From the IMG/VR virus record IMGVR_UViG_3300025151_000020, positions 1 through 64,000 of that record: 64,000 bases of DNA. One strand, written 5' to 3'. Of this stretch, positions 32,701-42,292 are shown in pieces. The first letter of the stretch is position 1; every line of letters begins with the position of its first letter. This DNA comes from a virus. The notes beneath the pieces were generated by a model. That model had not been told where the DNA came from. It was given only the letters and a program-made list of their open reading frames with translations, and did not search any database. The position numbers and the translations under genes are program-made.

Positions 32701-34498
32701 GATGCAGAAGCCTCTGTACATGGAAAATTAACATCCTGTCGTGAGTATCAAACTGAGATGCACCTCCTGACGCTTCTGCAACGCCTGGTTTGCGAGGATC
32801 AGGAGCAGTTAGCCCTCCCAACCCCCAAGTCATGTTTGAGTAGGCTTGAATGCGGTCATGGCTACTTCTAACAAATACCTCTCCAGGTATCTCTGATGGA
32901 TCAGGAAGTTGAATCTGCATATTTGGAGTCAATCTTCCATCCGTTGTGGATGGTCCTGTAATCTCTTCTCCCGTTGTTGGATCTATTCGGGTATTCTGTA
33001 TTGAGTAGTCTTTGATTACAACTCCCAATGGCGATTTACCGAAAAGAGTCAGCCTGTTACCCTGGTCGTCTGTTGTGATAATATCTTCAAACACTTTTTC
33101 TTCATTACTGATTTGAAGTCCTGTGACTCTTGTTGAGTTAATCGTCTTTGATGAGAATATGGGGCGAGGCACATTTACACTATCATCTCCATCAATTCCA
33201 GCAGTTTCAAAATTGCCAACATATGTGATGTTAGTCAAATTGTCACGAGAATCGGAGAGCATATTATTGGAATTGCTTGTTGCCGTTGCCCTATATCCGT
33301 TACTTAGGTGGAACATATCTCCCGATGTGGCAGGAAAGTCAGTACCATATTCCATTTCTGCTAATTTTATGTTGCTTGATCCCGTAGTATCTGAATCAAC
33401 TTTGGTAATATGGGCAAGCGATGGTTTTGTCACCGCATAATCGGGTGGAGGTATCTCTGGAAGGTTGCAAGAATTGAGTCCTTCTATACTAAAACGAACA
33501 TAACCATGACCGGAACTGTGAGCCACCGCAGTTGAACCTCTTGAGTCGTAATTAGGAGCAGGGATACCCATGTTGCCTCCATCCATCGGTTTTGCAGTTA
33601 GATACCAAGTAGGTACTGATGCTCCTAAGCCTTGAATTACAGGTCCTGCATTTGCCGCCGCCCAATATCCACCTGCTGAGTTAGGTGTTGTAGCCTCCCA
33701 TGTGAGAACAACGGTATGTTTTGCAGGTTCAGCAGGAATAGTAACCGTTGCAGTTGAAGCATTCAATTCTTCGGGATAAGAACCTGTATTCACTTGACTT
33801 ATTTGAGATTCTAGCGTTCCTCCACTTATTGTGAAATCAACAAAGGACTCAGAAGTAACGGGTAGTCCATTCAATCTTTTTGGGCCGTATCTAAATGTGT
33901 TAATGGCGGTGTATGATAAGGAAAGACCTGTGTGATCCCCATCCGTGTAAGATATTGTTCCTGACTGAGGTAAATCAGAAGGGTATCCATTTTTGAAAGT
34001 ACCATTCAACGCAACCCTCAGAGTTTGAGCTGCCTTTGCCAAAGTAGCCGTTCCCGTGTATTCCGGCCTTCCCGACATCCTAACATACCTTGCTCGAAGA
34101 TAACGAGTCTTGCTATGCTCTCCGATTTGCTTGACCCTTCTGCTATTTATTTTGGCCGCTATGAGTCTAGTCGCTTCCTCTGTTCCTAGATTGTAGGTCT
34201 TGCTATTGGTATCATCTGTTGCGGCTTGTTTGAGATCCACTATGATGACGTTCTTAGCCTCAGACGGAGCAGATGCGGTTGCTAATGGTGTTCTTATGAT
34301 TACAGTCAAACCCTGCCCCCATTGGTCGCCTGTGTTCGTTCCATACTCCCAATCGGTTACGGCATCACCGTATTCAGTATCGGGGTATGTGATGTGCATA
34401 GCAAAGAATCCACTTGCAGGATAACCTACCGTGCTTGATGCGTCTTCACCCATTGGAACTACCTTAGCAGGGTATATCTGCTTCGTATAACGAGTCAT
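26717..34498 (-). CDS. giant tail-tip/baseplate hub protein (2593 aa)
   Basis: Very large Ser/Thr/Gly/Asn-rich beta protein. Residues about 1440-1790 hold five 'GGSGYTSVPAITI' repeats seen in surface adhesins. The last 450 residues look like a baseplate hub: MEIIRNLTQIDGKQLVNESN, EIVVVGDGLANNERVFVVVK, LVTLEGAFKASTIQPGEIIK, and TLPTHGLRGDFAVFEAM-like strands, as in phage late-control D / T4 gp27-type hubs. Tail-tip hubs that also carry receptor-binding regions are usual in siphoviruses. ATG at 34498 (TAATG overlap) is preferred to the GTG at 34504. One of three giants in the arm. Confidence 0.65.
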   Translation of the reverse strand: MTRYTKQIYPAKVVPMGEDASSTVGYPASGFFAMHITYPDTEYGDAVTDWEYGTNTGDQWGQGLTVIIRTPLATASAPSEAKNVIIVDLKQAATDDTNSKTYNLGTEEATRLIAAKINSRRVKQIGEHSKTRYLRARYVRMSGRPEYTGTATLAKAAQTLRVALNGTFKNGYPSDLPQSGTISYTDGDHTGLSLSYTAINTFRYGPKRLNGLPVTSESFVDFTISGGTLESQISQVNTGSYPEELNASTATVTIPAEPAKHTVVLTWEATTPNSAGGYWAAANAGPVIQGLGASVPTWYLTAKPMDGGNMGIPAPNYDSRGSTAVAHSSGHGYVRFSIEGLNSCNLPEIPPPDYAVTKPSLAHITKVDSDTTGSSNIKLAEMEYGTDFPATSGDMFHLSNGYRATATSNSNNMLSDSRDNLTNITYVGNFETAGIDGDDSVNVPRPIFSSKTINSTRVTGLQISNEEKVFEDIITTDDQGNRLTLFGKSPLGVVIKDYSIQNTRIDPTTGEEITGPSTTDGRLTPNMQIQLPDPSEIPGEVFVRSSHDRIQAYSNMTWGLGGLTAPDPRKPGVAEASGGASQFDTHDRMLIFHVQRLLHPDMATKQGLTPHTTAGAVPSGTTRLFAAHRITDHAERGSVLTQTNNGTSTGYPFPHHRIRFARQGHSFVTPMTQRGTPASMRRQLHRSHGSSYSLLFEAETEHKHHGFGSARSTNSSTVFELDTLEVKDESGYRANGSFSSDGIPMSELSGFRLPDVKAVYSGVTPRTDIDYLVAPGQEQTATIGAGHLVRRASPSRTTSTNSGATRLTFANALSGGSRYNTSSEIITNGFMIGDYSLSGGRPIAPVIDVGSSAYFMIGLEEGVAVPRSGTELATVPPLLCHDPEYLNLAALTPGGSGGITATNGDFALLDKANTGTGCVPDAFLCHWLAEYSHPAILGTSREHYMTFRYREAGGPRSLNYPPTRGLYLRNHSNPTTTAQAENALPFERIYVTQWLQNYGYNGLNAGGHGNIVGLKSANSVLMGHTTVREAHGTLRLPKEFENIRHTRGEGIGDGLNPERTGVTISYDTDTDGVSFTKYVSILDSMVAYDLSRRLPVRAWGFRTSSDALDMLAGDPNENQSANQPIYGKGRFDGGIHDSMNKLPNATTYGDSWVFPSDYNGVERTMPIGAILTAHTAEATPFTSVVRRSNSKPLASEQPIGFGLTLGMESAGLVDPTALPAGNWESKLDPNNTNSNLPLKAVPMNKGSDPFVDLVQYTGSNTYSQSNSPSAVSSTQFGVSGGFHHLRGNALHTNASAIDHSNTSYVHYPTTGWGLATHSNATINSLTPIPLSEISDHRQVQARTEPRLGFVIETESERIDNKSIQYSVLSTKAASLHSDLIVGQHFPVLPSWSVNTRFTTENMTLDPSSADSQTISNPYTLPTWSPDSKDDKGDGGAAVSALSISNAGTGYTYPSGTLGFSGGGGGTGFSGTYTTTTSVASASVSGGAQQYTGTTTASYTVTIAGNATGTYTLSADGKPLSALTIGGTNNNYGTGSGDTIALTIASPQASHNNSDAATGVAYRSKNATMDTPAQVRTNAVNATFNWTTVPGDVTVNPTTTLSGVNATTDSNGFITSYGTVTQGVGYTSEDSPTFQLLQQTNGNPITMNSSQDQTNANNDIILTNNGSLAYAVITNDGDGYTSVPSVTVASGNATVTATINTGHATTRSLTAVTITSGGSGYTSVPAITIPTTHLSGGGSAGTATAVLNTTGPVASVSISAGGSGYTTAPTITLSGSGSSAVILATVTLPTNPPVINAQKTHAKDIWSVRGSADLPAWGGTYILRKTYLNRTEEGSLTTDVFGTEGNATTSNQKRRSIDYFVRPVRPLKLYGFASDLLQDGWVLGARSSLGDSDTEYQPFTRDNRYGVFESDMEQTLGTLEFISTAEGVFEMTWPDANELDSVFHLLPSTSMLQFFKSDAVRKTVDGEFNPEIEARYSQTTHPGGGESLHQSETRYRAEGTGISGDFVKQTTPDGVTHTHMDTAMRLYPQFKVTKHVSTNVYLEDGSLLPASGTMFVVGKGKITYTGKTKNKLTGVTNSTGIGDLEGQILRYTTEGSPSALSDMRSLTLPHLISPTYIDNTVVLAKQVSSLWNRYDATNDKVKQTTLSFRGLLEYDPGDFMMINQRPILIENGKTTAQIKTSSSSINAIRFDGKEISSSYFPPYVYDSKGFVLRVAGVETDELSTFLQFRNIEADSLADAGLTQGHILMGQLGFVGIRTSDAAMNLLNDAGSELAGFNVTPTKSLLGKDREVSSTLDAHPSLRLITDHSNVYTARKTRGLNIMEIIRNLTQIDGKQLVNESNGALVYASDSFNSRGNVLGLGSAIRSVSVSKMLDSPNEIVVVGDGLANNERVFVVVKDLERMKNEASKGAKSNMVRTLRQDIPGLKTNKEALRLAKAILARAENGAPLVTLEGAFKASTIQPGEIIKLDLPTHGLRGDFAVFEAMHNYGTMMSNFIVAQYDKGIEGILSDLQAVSGNSSPLDQAAGTVVDVAEISMSSGINIVAVHKVFVRNVSNTGFIIGAKHTNGMGKIGVRDGNKRSRPIGASKSLYYEVK
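29130..30200 (-). repeat. GGSGY-type repeats in the baseplate giant
   Basis: Five copies of a 25-70 residue unit with signature (G)GxGYTxxPxxT: NAGTGYTYPSGTLGF, TQGVGYTSEDSPTFQL, NDGDGYTSVPSVTV, SGGSGYTSVPAITI and AGGSGYTTAPTITL. Spacer sequences are Ser/Thr/Ala-rich. Such units build extended beta structures in secreted adhesins. Confidence 0.7.
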
Positions 34499-37400
34499 TA
34501 CCACACCGCCCTCGCTGCAAACATCTCTTGGACATCTGCCAAACTGAATACATAATCAAAGACTCCAATCTCACCCATCGTCATGTTCCATGCCCAAATC
34601 TGGTCATTGTTCGTGTTAGTTGTGGTGTATGCAGTTGCTCCATCCGTGCAACCACAGGCCATGTTGTATGTTGAGCCATTGATTGTATAGATTGACATCG
34701 GACCGTTGGTGGCCGTTGGTGCTTGGTCAATAGCACCTGCCGCAGATAAGCCAATGAAACACATACCTGTCTGTGTTAGATCTCCGAGATACTTAGGCAG
34801 TTTCCCCTGGATTGGTGTGCCTGTGCCACCTACTAATGTATTTACTGACGATGATGTGAATGTGTGAGTGGTGTCTATCTTCTGCGTACTGCCTACATAG
34901 AACTCTTCACCACTAAGTCTGAAAGTCACATTCGTTCCTGATTTAGACATCGTGAGGTTATGCCATTTGCCCCTATGGATTCTAACTCCGTCTGCTTGAG
35001 CTGCATTTGTCACCGACCTTATGTTTGAGCCATCATGGAAAAGGAAGAAGAAGCAAGCCTGTTGGTAATTATTTCCTGTACCATCTCCCGTCACCGAGTT
35101 TTGCCCTGCTAGGTACAATCCCCAATACCTTCCGGCGGCATCACGACCTGTGATCAACGGACCGGATGCCGCTTCCACATTCGCATTGCCAAAGTTAGAA
35201 CCAAAGTTCGGTTTGAACCAGACGCTTATTGTGTAATCTCCTGTGCAATCAAAATCTCCCATCGGCCCGTACTCTTTATTCACGGCAGAGCCTGTCCAAT
35301 AGTGGGTTGCCACAGTTTGCAAACCATGAAAGTCAAGCCCTTTAGATGTAGTATCAACTGAGTAAGCAGGACCATTCTGCACATCCATTGTTGCGTGAGC
35401 ACCTGTTTTTATTGATGCCACCTCAACACCTGCATCAACTGCCGCTAATCCACTTACACCCGTCAAAGTGTGAGGACTACCGCCTGTACTCTTTCCTGTG
35501 TATGTGAAGAAATCTCCACCTGCAATTGCATTGTTCGTGCCACTTGATTCAAAGTCAGTAGCATCAACAACATTGAGTGTGCTTCCACTTGAGTAATTAC
35601 TTTGCACAGTCGTTGCGGCCTTCCCTCTTGATACTCTTAGAGGAGAGGCATAAATCGCTTCCGTCAGATCCTGTCCTTGATTGTATGATGCGTTGGCATA
35701 ACCAACCTCCTGATCCAATCTAGCATACAGAAGACATCTTTTGAGAGAATTGCCTTCCTCCTTCAAACGATGATGTATTCCTTGCAATGTATCCTCATTG
35801 ATGGTGTCGTTGTTCGTTATATCTGTGAAGTCCAATACCGCAGAAGCCGTGCTTACCTCATGTAGGTTTTGAAAGCCGGAGAACCCTGTTGGCCCTTTGG
35901 AATAGTGATGAAGGAAATCATCGCTATAATCATTTGATGTTCCATCGCTTATGTCAAAGGTGACTCCTGTGTGTCCTCCTCCAAAATACACAATGCCCTC
36001 CTCTTCTGTGCCAGGATATAACAATTCAACTTCTATTCCGTCTATTGCGTTACCATCCGAATCATAGAACAACTCAATGAAATCAGTAAGACTACCATAT
36101 GGCACTATACTCCTAATCATAAAAGCATTAGTCACTACATCTGACGATAAGGTAGTTCTCTGTTGGTCTATTCCTTGAAACGATGCTAATGCACCCTTGA
36201 CTCTAAGCACACCCTGCATCAATGGACCAGGAGTCTTTGTAATACGCTTGAGGTAATCAGTTGCCGTGATGCTAACTGCAAGGTGATTTATGTCTGTATC
36301 ACTTGAGGGGTTAAATGCTGACAGGGTAGGAGATGTCATATCTGGAGCAGTTGCACTTGCACCAAGCAATGTTTCTGCGGTAGGGCTTGATACTGTCGTA
36401 ACCGTAAATGATCCGCCTAGTCCGTTATAAGACCTCAAATTATTAGCAGAATCAAGGGTACTGCCCGCAACAGCTCCTTTGAATGTACTAATTGGAACAA
36501 ATGTTTCTCCGTCTGCACCGATTGGCATAGGAGCTGCGAATGAGTTGGTCTGATACAACCTACTGTTAGTGGTTATAGGAGCACCGTATCCTACTACCTG
36601 TGCGGGCTTGTAGGCATATGGTGTTCTATTGCTAAGTCTAACATTGAAATTACGCCCCGATGCACCAGGGATTGTGCTATGGATCACTATTGAGATTCCC
36701 GATTCACCATCTCTGCTTTCAGTAGCAGTTCCTACGAATGCTCGGACATAACCCATGTGCGTTCCTGTATTCGTGTCAGTTGCAGATACAGGGAATATCG
36801 CAGGAGGGTCAAAGGCACTACCTCCTGTACTATTCTTCGCTTGAGGATGACCAGCCATGTTGATTCTCCTTATGACCTCCTCTACACAGACATTGAAATC
36901 AGAGGTGGTATTTGCTATTGAGTTGAAATCAATATCCAACGGCCTAACATATTCTAGTGCAGAACCATCGGATTTCTTTCCCTTCAATGAAAGATAACTT
37001 GTCTGACAGAGTATGGGATGCAAGGATTGCCTGTCATTTGCCGACTCGTGTGCCGATTGTACATCCCACTCAAAAGCCTCCATGTTCGGTCCGTCTAGGA
37101 TTAGTATTCTCGCACTATTATTCGGATCTGCATGAACTGCATCTGCATTCAATCCTATGATAGCCTTTACAGACTCCCCCAATGCTTCGGCTACAAGTAT
37201 TCGATCTGATAGTCCTAAAGGCGTTTCACCCGAAATTATTCCTGGTATATCCACTACTGACAATATGATCGGAGAAGAGTCATTGGCAACGGTAGTATTG
37301 GTATCCACCACTATGAATCCGCCAAGCGTTACAGTCATACCTGCATCTATGTTTCCTAGATTGCTACTTTCATTGCTTGATGTATCAAGTGGATTCCAGG

Positions 37401-40400
37401 TTTCAGAAGTTGTGATGGTCAGAGAAGTTCCGTTGTTGTATGCGGCTTTGGCGACAATACCATATCCACTATTCAAGACACCTTCTCCTATTGTGACATA
37501 GAAGTTGGTAGCACAATTGGCTTGAAGCCCTCTTTCTCCTGTGCTATTCAAGAATGCAGAGGCATCATCCACATTCAATGTACCACTACTGTACGAAGTG
37601 ACTACTGCTTGAACGGATGGTCTTTGACACCTTATGAGTGTCCTAGACGCAGCTAGCCAATCATACAGTTGGTCTGTAACCTCAAGGGATGCTATGGGGC
37701 TATGTTGCCCCCAATCAACCGCAAACCTAGATTCGTTCTCTCTCATCTCTGGTCGGTTTATCGCCATTGTACAATCAATACTCATCTTGAATGATTTGTC
37801 TGATGGTATTGGCGTTCTCGCATCGTTATCAGAAGCCAACAAACTATCCACATCATAGAACATAGAAGGGAATAATGGCAATTCAGTCAAGGCTCTAGTG
37901 GATGCGTAGTAAGTTGAAGTCTGCTTATCATTACGGACAGACGCATTTCCTGATCCTACAATCTTGTCCTTCCAACCAGGCATGAAAGGATGCTCCGCAA
38001 AGACGGGTTGGATATCCACTCCTCCTTGACCCAAGCCTCCCAAAGTCATTGTAACTGTGGGAGTTCCAAGATCGCCAATCTCTTTCACAGGTGTTCCTTG
38101 ACCTAAATTAAAATCCCTTGTAGAGCGATGGTCTATGATATCCATCAAAAGAGAACGGCCTTTGATAGATACCTTTGATTCATCTTCACCGCCTAATTGA
38201 GGAGTTATCTCTTCGACCCTGCCTCTCATCAATACTTTCTCAACAGTTGCTTGGAGAACATCAAGAGGGGAGTTTGAAGAATGCGACACATCATCAAGCA
38301 TAGCAAAACTTGTTCTCTTTGCTGGATGAACTAAAACGAAGTTGGCATTCCCCGTCAGCTCATTGTCAATGACATCCATAAATGAAAGATTGGATCGTCT
38401 AAATGATGAGGGAGTAACTTTGTCATCAGTATGCGTCTTCCTATTACTGCCACCCCCTCCTACTATGTGCATGATGTGGTAATCAGAGTTGCTTGTATCA
38501 TCAGGAGTGTTTGTGCTTGGTATCGCCTTTGGTATGGAATATCCTCCTATTCCTGTGCCTAAACCATATACTGTGTCCTCAATATTGATGAAGGGAGAAG
38601 GAGTGATGTCACCTGTTGGATTGGATGACAGGGTGTGTGATGCAGGTTTATCGTTGAAACTGCTTGTAGGAAGGCTCACAAGACCTCCAGGTGCAGTTAC
38701 TGTGAGAGTTATAGCAGAGGCATCTGTCTGATTGCCCGAATAAGGCCGTCTAAGCCAATCTGAGAGTGTTCGGCCACCAAAGACGGCACTACCACAAGGA
38801 ACGGTCTTAGACACGACTAGATAGGCCGCATTTCCCGTAGCATGATCAGGTTGGAACTTAGTGCTAACATCTGCCGTTGCTAGGCTTGTACCTGCGACCA
38901 CTTCTCCTGTCAAGTCTATCGCATTGTAATGAACTTGAACCTGCCTCGGACCACCTGCACTAATCAATACAGAAGGGGAGTCAATTATGGCAATTCTGCT
39001 AGTGTCTTCGGGAGTTAGGTGTCTAATGTAATTATCATTTGTTGGCGAGCCATTTACGAAATCAGCAGTATGGTCTGTATCCAAACCTTTCAACATGAAT
39101 GGTTTTACATTGCTAACTGCAATAGCGACTATCTCATCCCTTGTTGAGGCATACACATTCTGACTGAGTGAATTGTCATAGAAACCAACGCCCGCCTCAG
39201 TCACTATTCGATTGAATACGTTTGAGCTACTACTGCCCGAATCAGTTGCACCGATTGTTGATGCTTTGTTGATTACCTTTGATATCTCTCCATGAAATAC
39301 CGATTCTGTGACTTTTACTCTTTCATTCTCTGTGATAAGAGTATGGATATTTACATCCTCATTAACATAATCAAAGGTGTTTGCGATCCCCTGCACCGTT
39401 TGTTTTACCACTTGTTCATCGGGTATGGGTAGCATTTTCAAAAAGAAATCTCCTTCAATCAAGTTGTATGCAGTTACCGCCCCCATGCCACCGTATGTTT
39501 CGCTTGGAGCATACAATGTGTCAGCATCCGTTGAATCTGTGCTACGACTTTTGGTTGAGAAAAAGAATGCATCATTTGAAAATCCAGAACTGTCTTCAAA
39601 TCTTTGACCCTGTGTATAATGTGCTAGAGTGAATGTATCTCTCTTTCTCTTTCTTTGTCCTGTGACTGAATCAGAAACTTCTTTGTTGCCTGGATCAATG
39701 AATAAGTCTGCCCTTCCAATTGTAAAATAAACAGGGGTGTTGTCTGTATGTGCAAATATATGTCCTTGTGTCGTTGGCAGATTATCCACCGTTCCATTTG
39801 CCGCATCGTTAGCCAAATGTACAGATGTACAATTTAGACGACTATTAGCAAAATCAATTCCGGTTATTCTAATTCGTTCTATACGATTGATAGATGGATT
39901 AAGGGTTGATGTGCTTGAAGTGGAGAGTACAGAATTATCTGAAAACCTCACATTCTGCGAATCTGGGGGCGTTATAACGCCTGTGGAGGGGCTTGTTCCT
40001 GCTTGATTGATTACCGCATTAAGCACCGTTGATTTCACACTTGAGAAATACGCTTGGTCTGTTAAGTCAAGAGTTGAAGAATACCAGGATTGGTCTTTCA
40101 CCTCTTCCAAAGGTATGCCTTGAGTCAGAGATGCTAGTTTCTCTAAAGCAGAATACCTGTCAGTAACTCCCCCTGGATTTGCAGGGTAATCTCTAATCTT
40201 GAAGTGAGTGGTGCTGAAACTATGCCCTATTGCCACCATAGGTATATCCAACAATCCATCAAGTCTGTCCGTTCCATCTCTGCCTTGATTGGTAGCTCCT
40301 GATCTTGCATGGTCAAAGAAATACACTTCGGGAATATCATAATCATCGTCAAATCTCCACAAGCCAAAGGTGTTCTGCATCTTCGTCAAGGGTTCTATTT

Positions 40401-41061
40401 TTGGATCAACAATTCCTTGAGTGATACGAATGCTCTCAATAGCACCTCGAAACTCTCCTCCTCTCCCTCCAATAAATATGTCAGATGATGATTCTTGCAG
40501 TAATCCTCCTTCCCCTCCAAGATTGAGTTCGGCTACTATATCTCCATTGATGAAACACTTAATTTCAGATTGAGTGTATTGTGCAGTTACTAGAACTAAT
40601 CCTTGTTGCCCGAATGTCAAATCTTGAGGGCGATGGGCATTTGATGAAGATGAATAGACTCCCGAATTGCTTACAGTATGAACAGGAGCATTGAATGAGG
40701 TGGATAGAGTATAGGGTCTATCGGCAGTATATACTTCAAACAGTAGTTTGCCATTAGCGAAAGGTTCTCCATACTTCAATCTAAACGATCCTGGTTTCTC
40801 AACAATCACTCCTCCATAATCAGGAACAATATATGCATCTATTGTGAAAGAGCCTCTGAGTGCGTTCAATGGATTTGATTGTGAATCAATATGTTTTCTT
40901 CCAACTTTAGTTGCATGGCTCTTTGTTGATTTGACTGTTCCTGAGAATTGCTTTGGTCTAAGGTCTATTCCCGATTCTCTATTTCTCCCCGTAGGAACAA
41001 CCAACCCATCGGTGAAACCGTTTAGACGAAGTGCTTTGCCATGAAATCTTACAATGCCCAT
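34498..41061 (-). CDS. giant tail protein with LamG-like ends (2187 aa)
   Basis: Concanavalin A/LamG-like domains at both ends. N-terminal: RGSFTIDAYIVPDYGGVIVE, LVLVTAQYTQSEIKCFINGD, SSDIFIGGRGGEFRGAIESI. C-terminal: GDYTISVWFKPNFGSNFG, RGKWHNLTMSKSGTNVTF, QIWAWNMTMGEIGVFDYVFS. Such domains bind glycans, so contact with the archaeal S-layer or surface sugars is plausible. The centre (about 300-1850) is mixed beta with no repeat I can name. It lies between the distal tail candidate and the hub giant. Its start is 2 nt beyond the upstream stop. Confidence 0.6.
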   Translation of the reverse strand: MGIVRFHGKALRLNGFTDGLVVPTGRNRESGIDLRPKQFSGTVKSTKSHATKVGRKHIDSQSNPLNALRGSFTIDAYIVPDYGGVIVEKPGSFRLKYGEPFANGKLLFEVYTADRPYTLSTSFNAPVHTVSNSGVYSSSSNAHRPQDLTFGQQGLVLVTAQYTQSEIKCFINGDIVAELNLGGEGGLLQESSSDIFIGGRGGEFRGAIESIRITQGIVDPKIEPLTKMQNTFGLWRFDDDYDIPEVYFFDHARSGATNQGRDGTDRLDGLLDIPMVAIGHSFSTTHFKIRDYPANPGGVTDRYSALEKLASLTQGIPLEEVKDQSWYSSTLDLTDQAYFSSVKSTVLNAVINQAGTSPSTGVITPPDSQNVRFSDNSVLSTSSTSTLNPSINRIERIRITGIDFANSRLNCTSVHLANDAANGTVDNLPTTQGHIFAHTDNTPVYFTIGRADLFIDPGNKEVSDSVTGQRKRKRDTFTLAHYTQGQRFEDSSGFSNDAFFFSTKSRSTDSTDADTLYAPSETYGGMGAVTAYNLIEGDFFLKMLPIPDEQVVKQTVQGIANTFDYVNEDVNIHTLITENERVKVTESVFHGEISKVINKASTIGATDSGSSSSNVFNRIVTEAGVGFYDNSLSQNVYASTRDEIVAIAVSNVKPFMLKGLDTDHTADFVNGSPTNDNYIRHLTPEDTSRIAIIDSPSVLISAGGPRQVQVHYNAIDLTGEVVAGTSLATADVSTKFQPDHATGNAAYLVVSKTVPCGSAVFGGRTLSDWLRRPYSGNQTDASAITLTVTAPGGLVSLPTSSFNDKPASHTLSSNPTGDITPSPFINIEDTVYGLGTGIGGYSIPKAIPSTNTPDDTSNSDYHIMHIVGGGGSNRKTHTDDKVTPSSFRRSNLSFMDVIDNELTGNANFVLVHPAKRTSFAMLDDVSHSSNSPLDVLQATVEKVLMRGRVEEITPQLGGEDESKVSIKGRSLLMDIIDHRSTRDFNLGQGTPVKEIGDLGTPTVTMTLGGLGQGGVDIQPVFAEHPFMPGWKDKIVGSGNASVRNDKQTSTYYASTRALTELPLFPSMFYDVDSLLASDNDARTPIPSDKSFKMSIDCTMAINRPEMRENESRFAVDWGQHSPIASLEVTDQLYDWLAASRTLIRCQRPSVQAVVTSYSSGTLNVDDASAFLNSTGERGLQANCATNFYVTIGEGVLNSGYGIVAKAAYNNGTSLTITTSETWNPLDTSSNESSNLGNIDAGMTVTLGGFIVVDTNTTVANDSSPIILSVVDIPGIISGETPLGLSDRILVAEALGESVKAIIGLNADAVHADPNNSARILILDGPNMEAFEWDVQSAHESANDRQSLHPILCQTSYLSLKGKKSDGSALEYVRPLDIDFNSIANTTSDFNVCVEEVIRRINMAGHPQAKNSTGGSAFDPPAIFPVSATDTNTGTHMGYVRAFVGTATESRDGESGISIVIHSTIPGASGRNFNVRLSNRTPYAYKPAQVVGYGAPITTNSRLYQTNSFAAPMPIGADGETFVPISTFKGAVAGSTLDSANNLRSYNGLGGSFTVTTVSSPTAETLLGASATAPDMTSPTLSAFNPSSDTDINHLAVSITATDYLKRITKTPGPLMQGVLRVKGALASFQGIDQQRTTLSSDVVTNAFMIRSIVPYGSLTDFIELFYDSDGNAIDGIEVELLYPGTEEEGIVYFGGGHTGVTFDISDGTSNDYSDDFLHHYSKGPTGFSGFQNLHEVSTASAVLDFTDITNNDTINEDTLQGIHHRLKEEGNSLKRCLLYARLDQEVGYANASYNQGQDLTEAIYASPLRVSRGKAATTVQSNYSSGSTLNVVDATDFESSGTNNAIAGGDFFTYTGKSTGGSPHTLTGVSGLAAVDAGVEVASIKTGAHATMDVQNGPAYSVDTTSKGLDFHGLQTVATHYWTGSAVNKEYGPMGDFDCTGDYTISVWFKPNFGSNFGNANVEAASGPLITGRDAAGRYWGLYLAGQNSVTGDGTGNNYQQACFFFLFHDGSNIRSVTNAAQADGVRIHRGKWHNLTMSKSGTNVTFRLSGEEFYVGSTQKIDTTHTFTSSSVNTLVGGTGTPIQGKLPKYLGDLTQTGMCFIGLSAAGAIDQAPTATNGPMSIYTINGSTYNMACGCTDGATAYTTTNTNNDQIWAWNMTMGEIGVFDYVFSLADVQEMFAARAVW

Positions 41062-41062
41062 A

Positions 41063-42292
41063 TCATATACCCACCAATTGCTCCACCGCAGTAAAGGTCA
41101 TCTCATATGACCAAAAGCCATCACCTGCACTATATGATGGGCTAAACATTGTCAGAACAACAGGTATTGCGACACCTTGTTCCAGGTATGGATTTGGCCT
41201 AATGGTTTCATTATTTACTACTATTGTTGGATCGAAAGACTTTGTATTTTGATCGGAGGAGAAGTCTGTTCCTATTCCTGATGGTATGAGATATTGCCTC
41301 AATACCTTGTTGCCATCTGTGGATGAGGCCAATGACTCATATGGAACACGAAGCCCTACGATATACTTCTTGACGACATTTGCATTATCCACTCTAAGGA
41401 ATCTTGAGGCATCTAAGGAAGCAACCCCTTCTGGTATATCCACAACTGAACCGCCTAATGCATTTGGCGAAATCAATGCCCCTCCTGCACTCATATTTGA
41501 TAGATTCAACAAATCCTGTACCTTATCTTCCATAGTCAGTTGAGTAGCTGCAACTCCTCCTACTGCATTTGTCACAAGGAATTGCTTTGTCCAATCCTGT
41601 CCTGCATTATCTTTTGATACGGTTACTGTGTGGTTGCCCGCAGAACCTACGGTCTTGTTTGTAATAGTGATTTTCTCTCCGTTGAATCCTGATCCACTCT
41701 GAGAATCTTGAGAGAGGGTTTCAAGTTGGCCGGATGATTGGGATGTGGTGAATATGTCTGAGAAGTTAGTAGTAGTTGTATCCACTTTGACTTGAGCACT
41801 TCCTAATGCAGTTGCTATTGTGTCGGAAAGGCTATCGCTACTTGTGGTTGAAGATATATTCACCACGATGATACTGTTCGTTGCAACTGTGGATGAACCG
41901 CTACCATTCTTCAACTGTATTGTAATGTCTTCTCCTAATCCTGCGTTGATTTGACCAATGCTCTTGAAGTTAATTTCAACTCCGTCTAATTCAGTTTTGA
42001 CAGTATTCCAACTACTAAACAATTCATACCAAGTTGCTTCTAATGATTGGCTACCGTTGATTGATGTGTCAATGGTGAATGCTGAACCAACACCTGGAGT
42101 CTGTTGGTCATCGTCTGTAAATATGCCTTGAAGAGTTATGCCAATCTGTGTTTGATTGAGATCAAGTGCAACACGAGTATTGAGTATTGGAAGGGGATAA
42201 GCAGTAATTATCCTGGTCAAATCAAATGTTATACTGTCTGCATCTAATTCCATGATGCTACTATCTCTTCGAATGAGTTGTATTCTTGGCAT
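41063..42292 (-). CDS. distal tail/baseplate structural protein (409 aa)
   Basis: Follows the tape measure gene directly (ATGA overlap), the usual place of a distal tail protein. Residues 1-60 (IQLIRRDSSIMELDADSITF, LTRIITAYPLPILNTRVALD) and the last 130 (VKKYIVGLRVPYESLASSTD, EQGVAIPVVLTMFSPSYSAG, EMTFTAVEQLVGI) are beta-rich. The middle has Ser/Thr-rich strands that look like an inserted Ig-like domain. Role inferred from gene order. Confidence 0.5.
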   Translation of the reverse strand: MPRIQLIRRDSSIMELDADSITFDLTRIITAYPLPILNTRVALDLNQTQIGITLQGIFTDDDQQTPGVGSAFTIDTSINGSQSLEATWYELFSSWNTVKTELDGVEINFKSIGQINAGLGEDITIQLKNGSGSSTVATNSIIVVNISSTTSSDSLSDTIATALGSAQVKVDTTTTNFSDIFTTSQSSGQLETLSQDSQSGSGFNGEKITITNKTVGSAGNHTVTVSKDNAGQDWTKQFLVTNAVGGVAATQLTMEDKVQDLLNLSNMSAGGALISPNALGGSVVDIPEGVASLDASRFLRVDNANVVKKYIVGLRVPYESLASSTDGNKVLRQYLIPSGIGTDFSSDQNTKSFDPTIVVNNETIRPNPYLEQGVAIPVVLTMFSPSYSAGDGFWSYEMTFTAVEQLVGI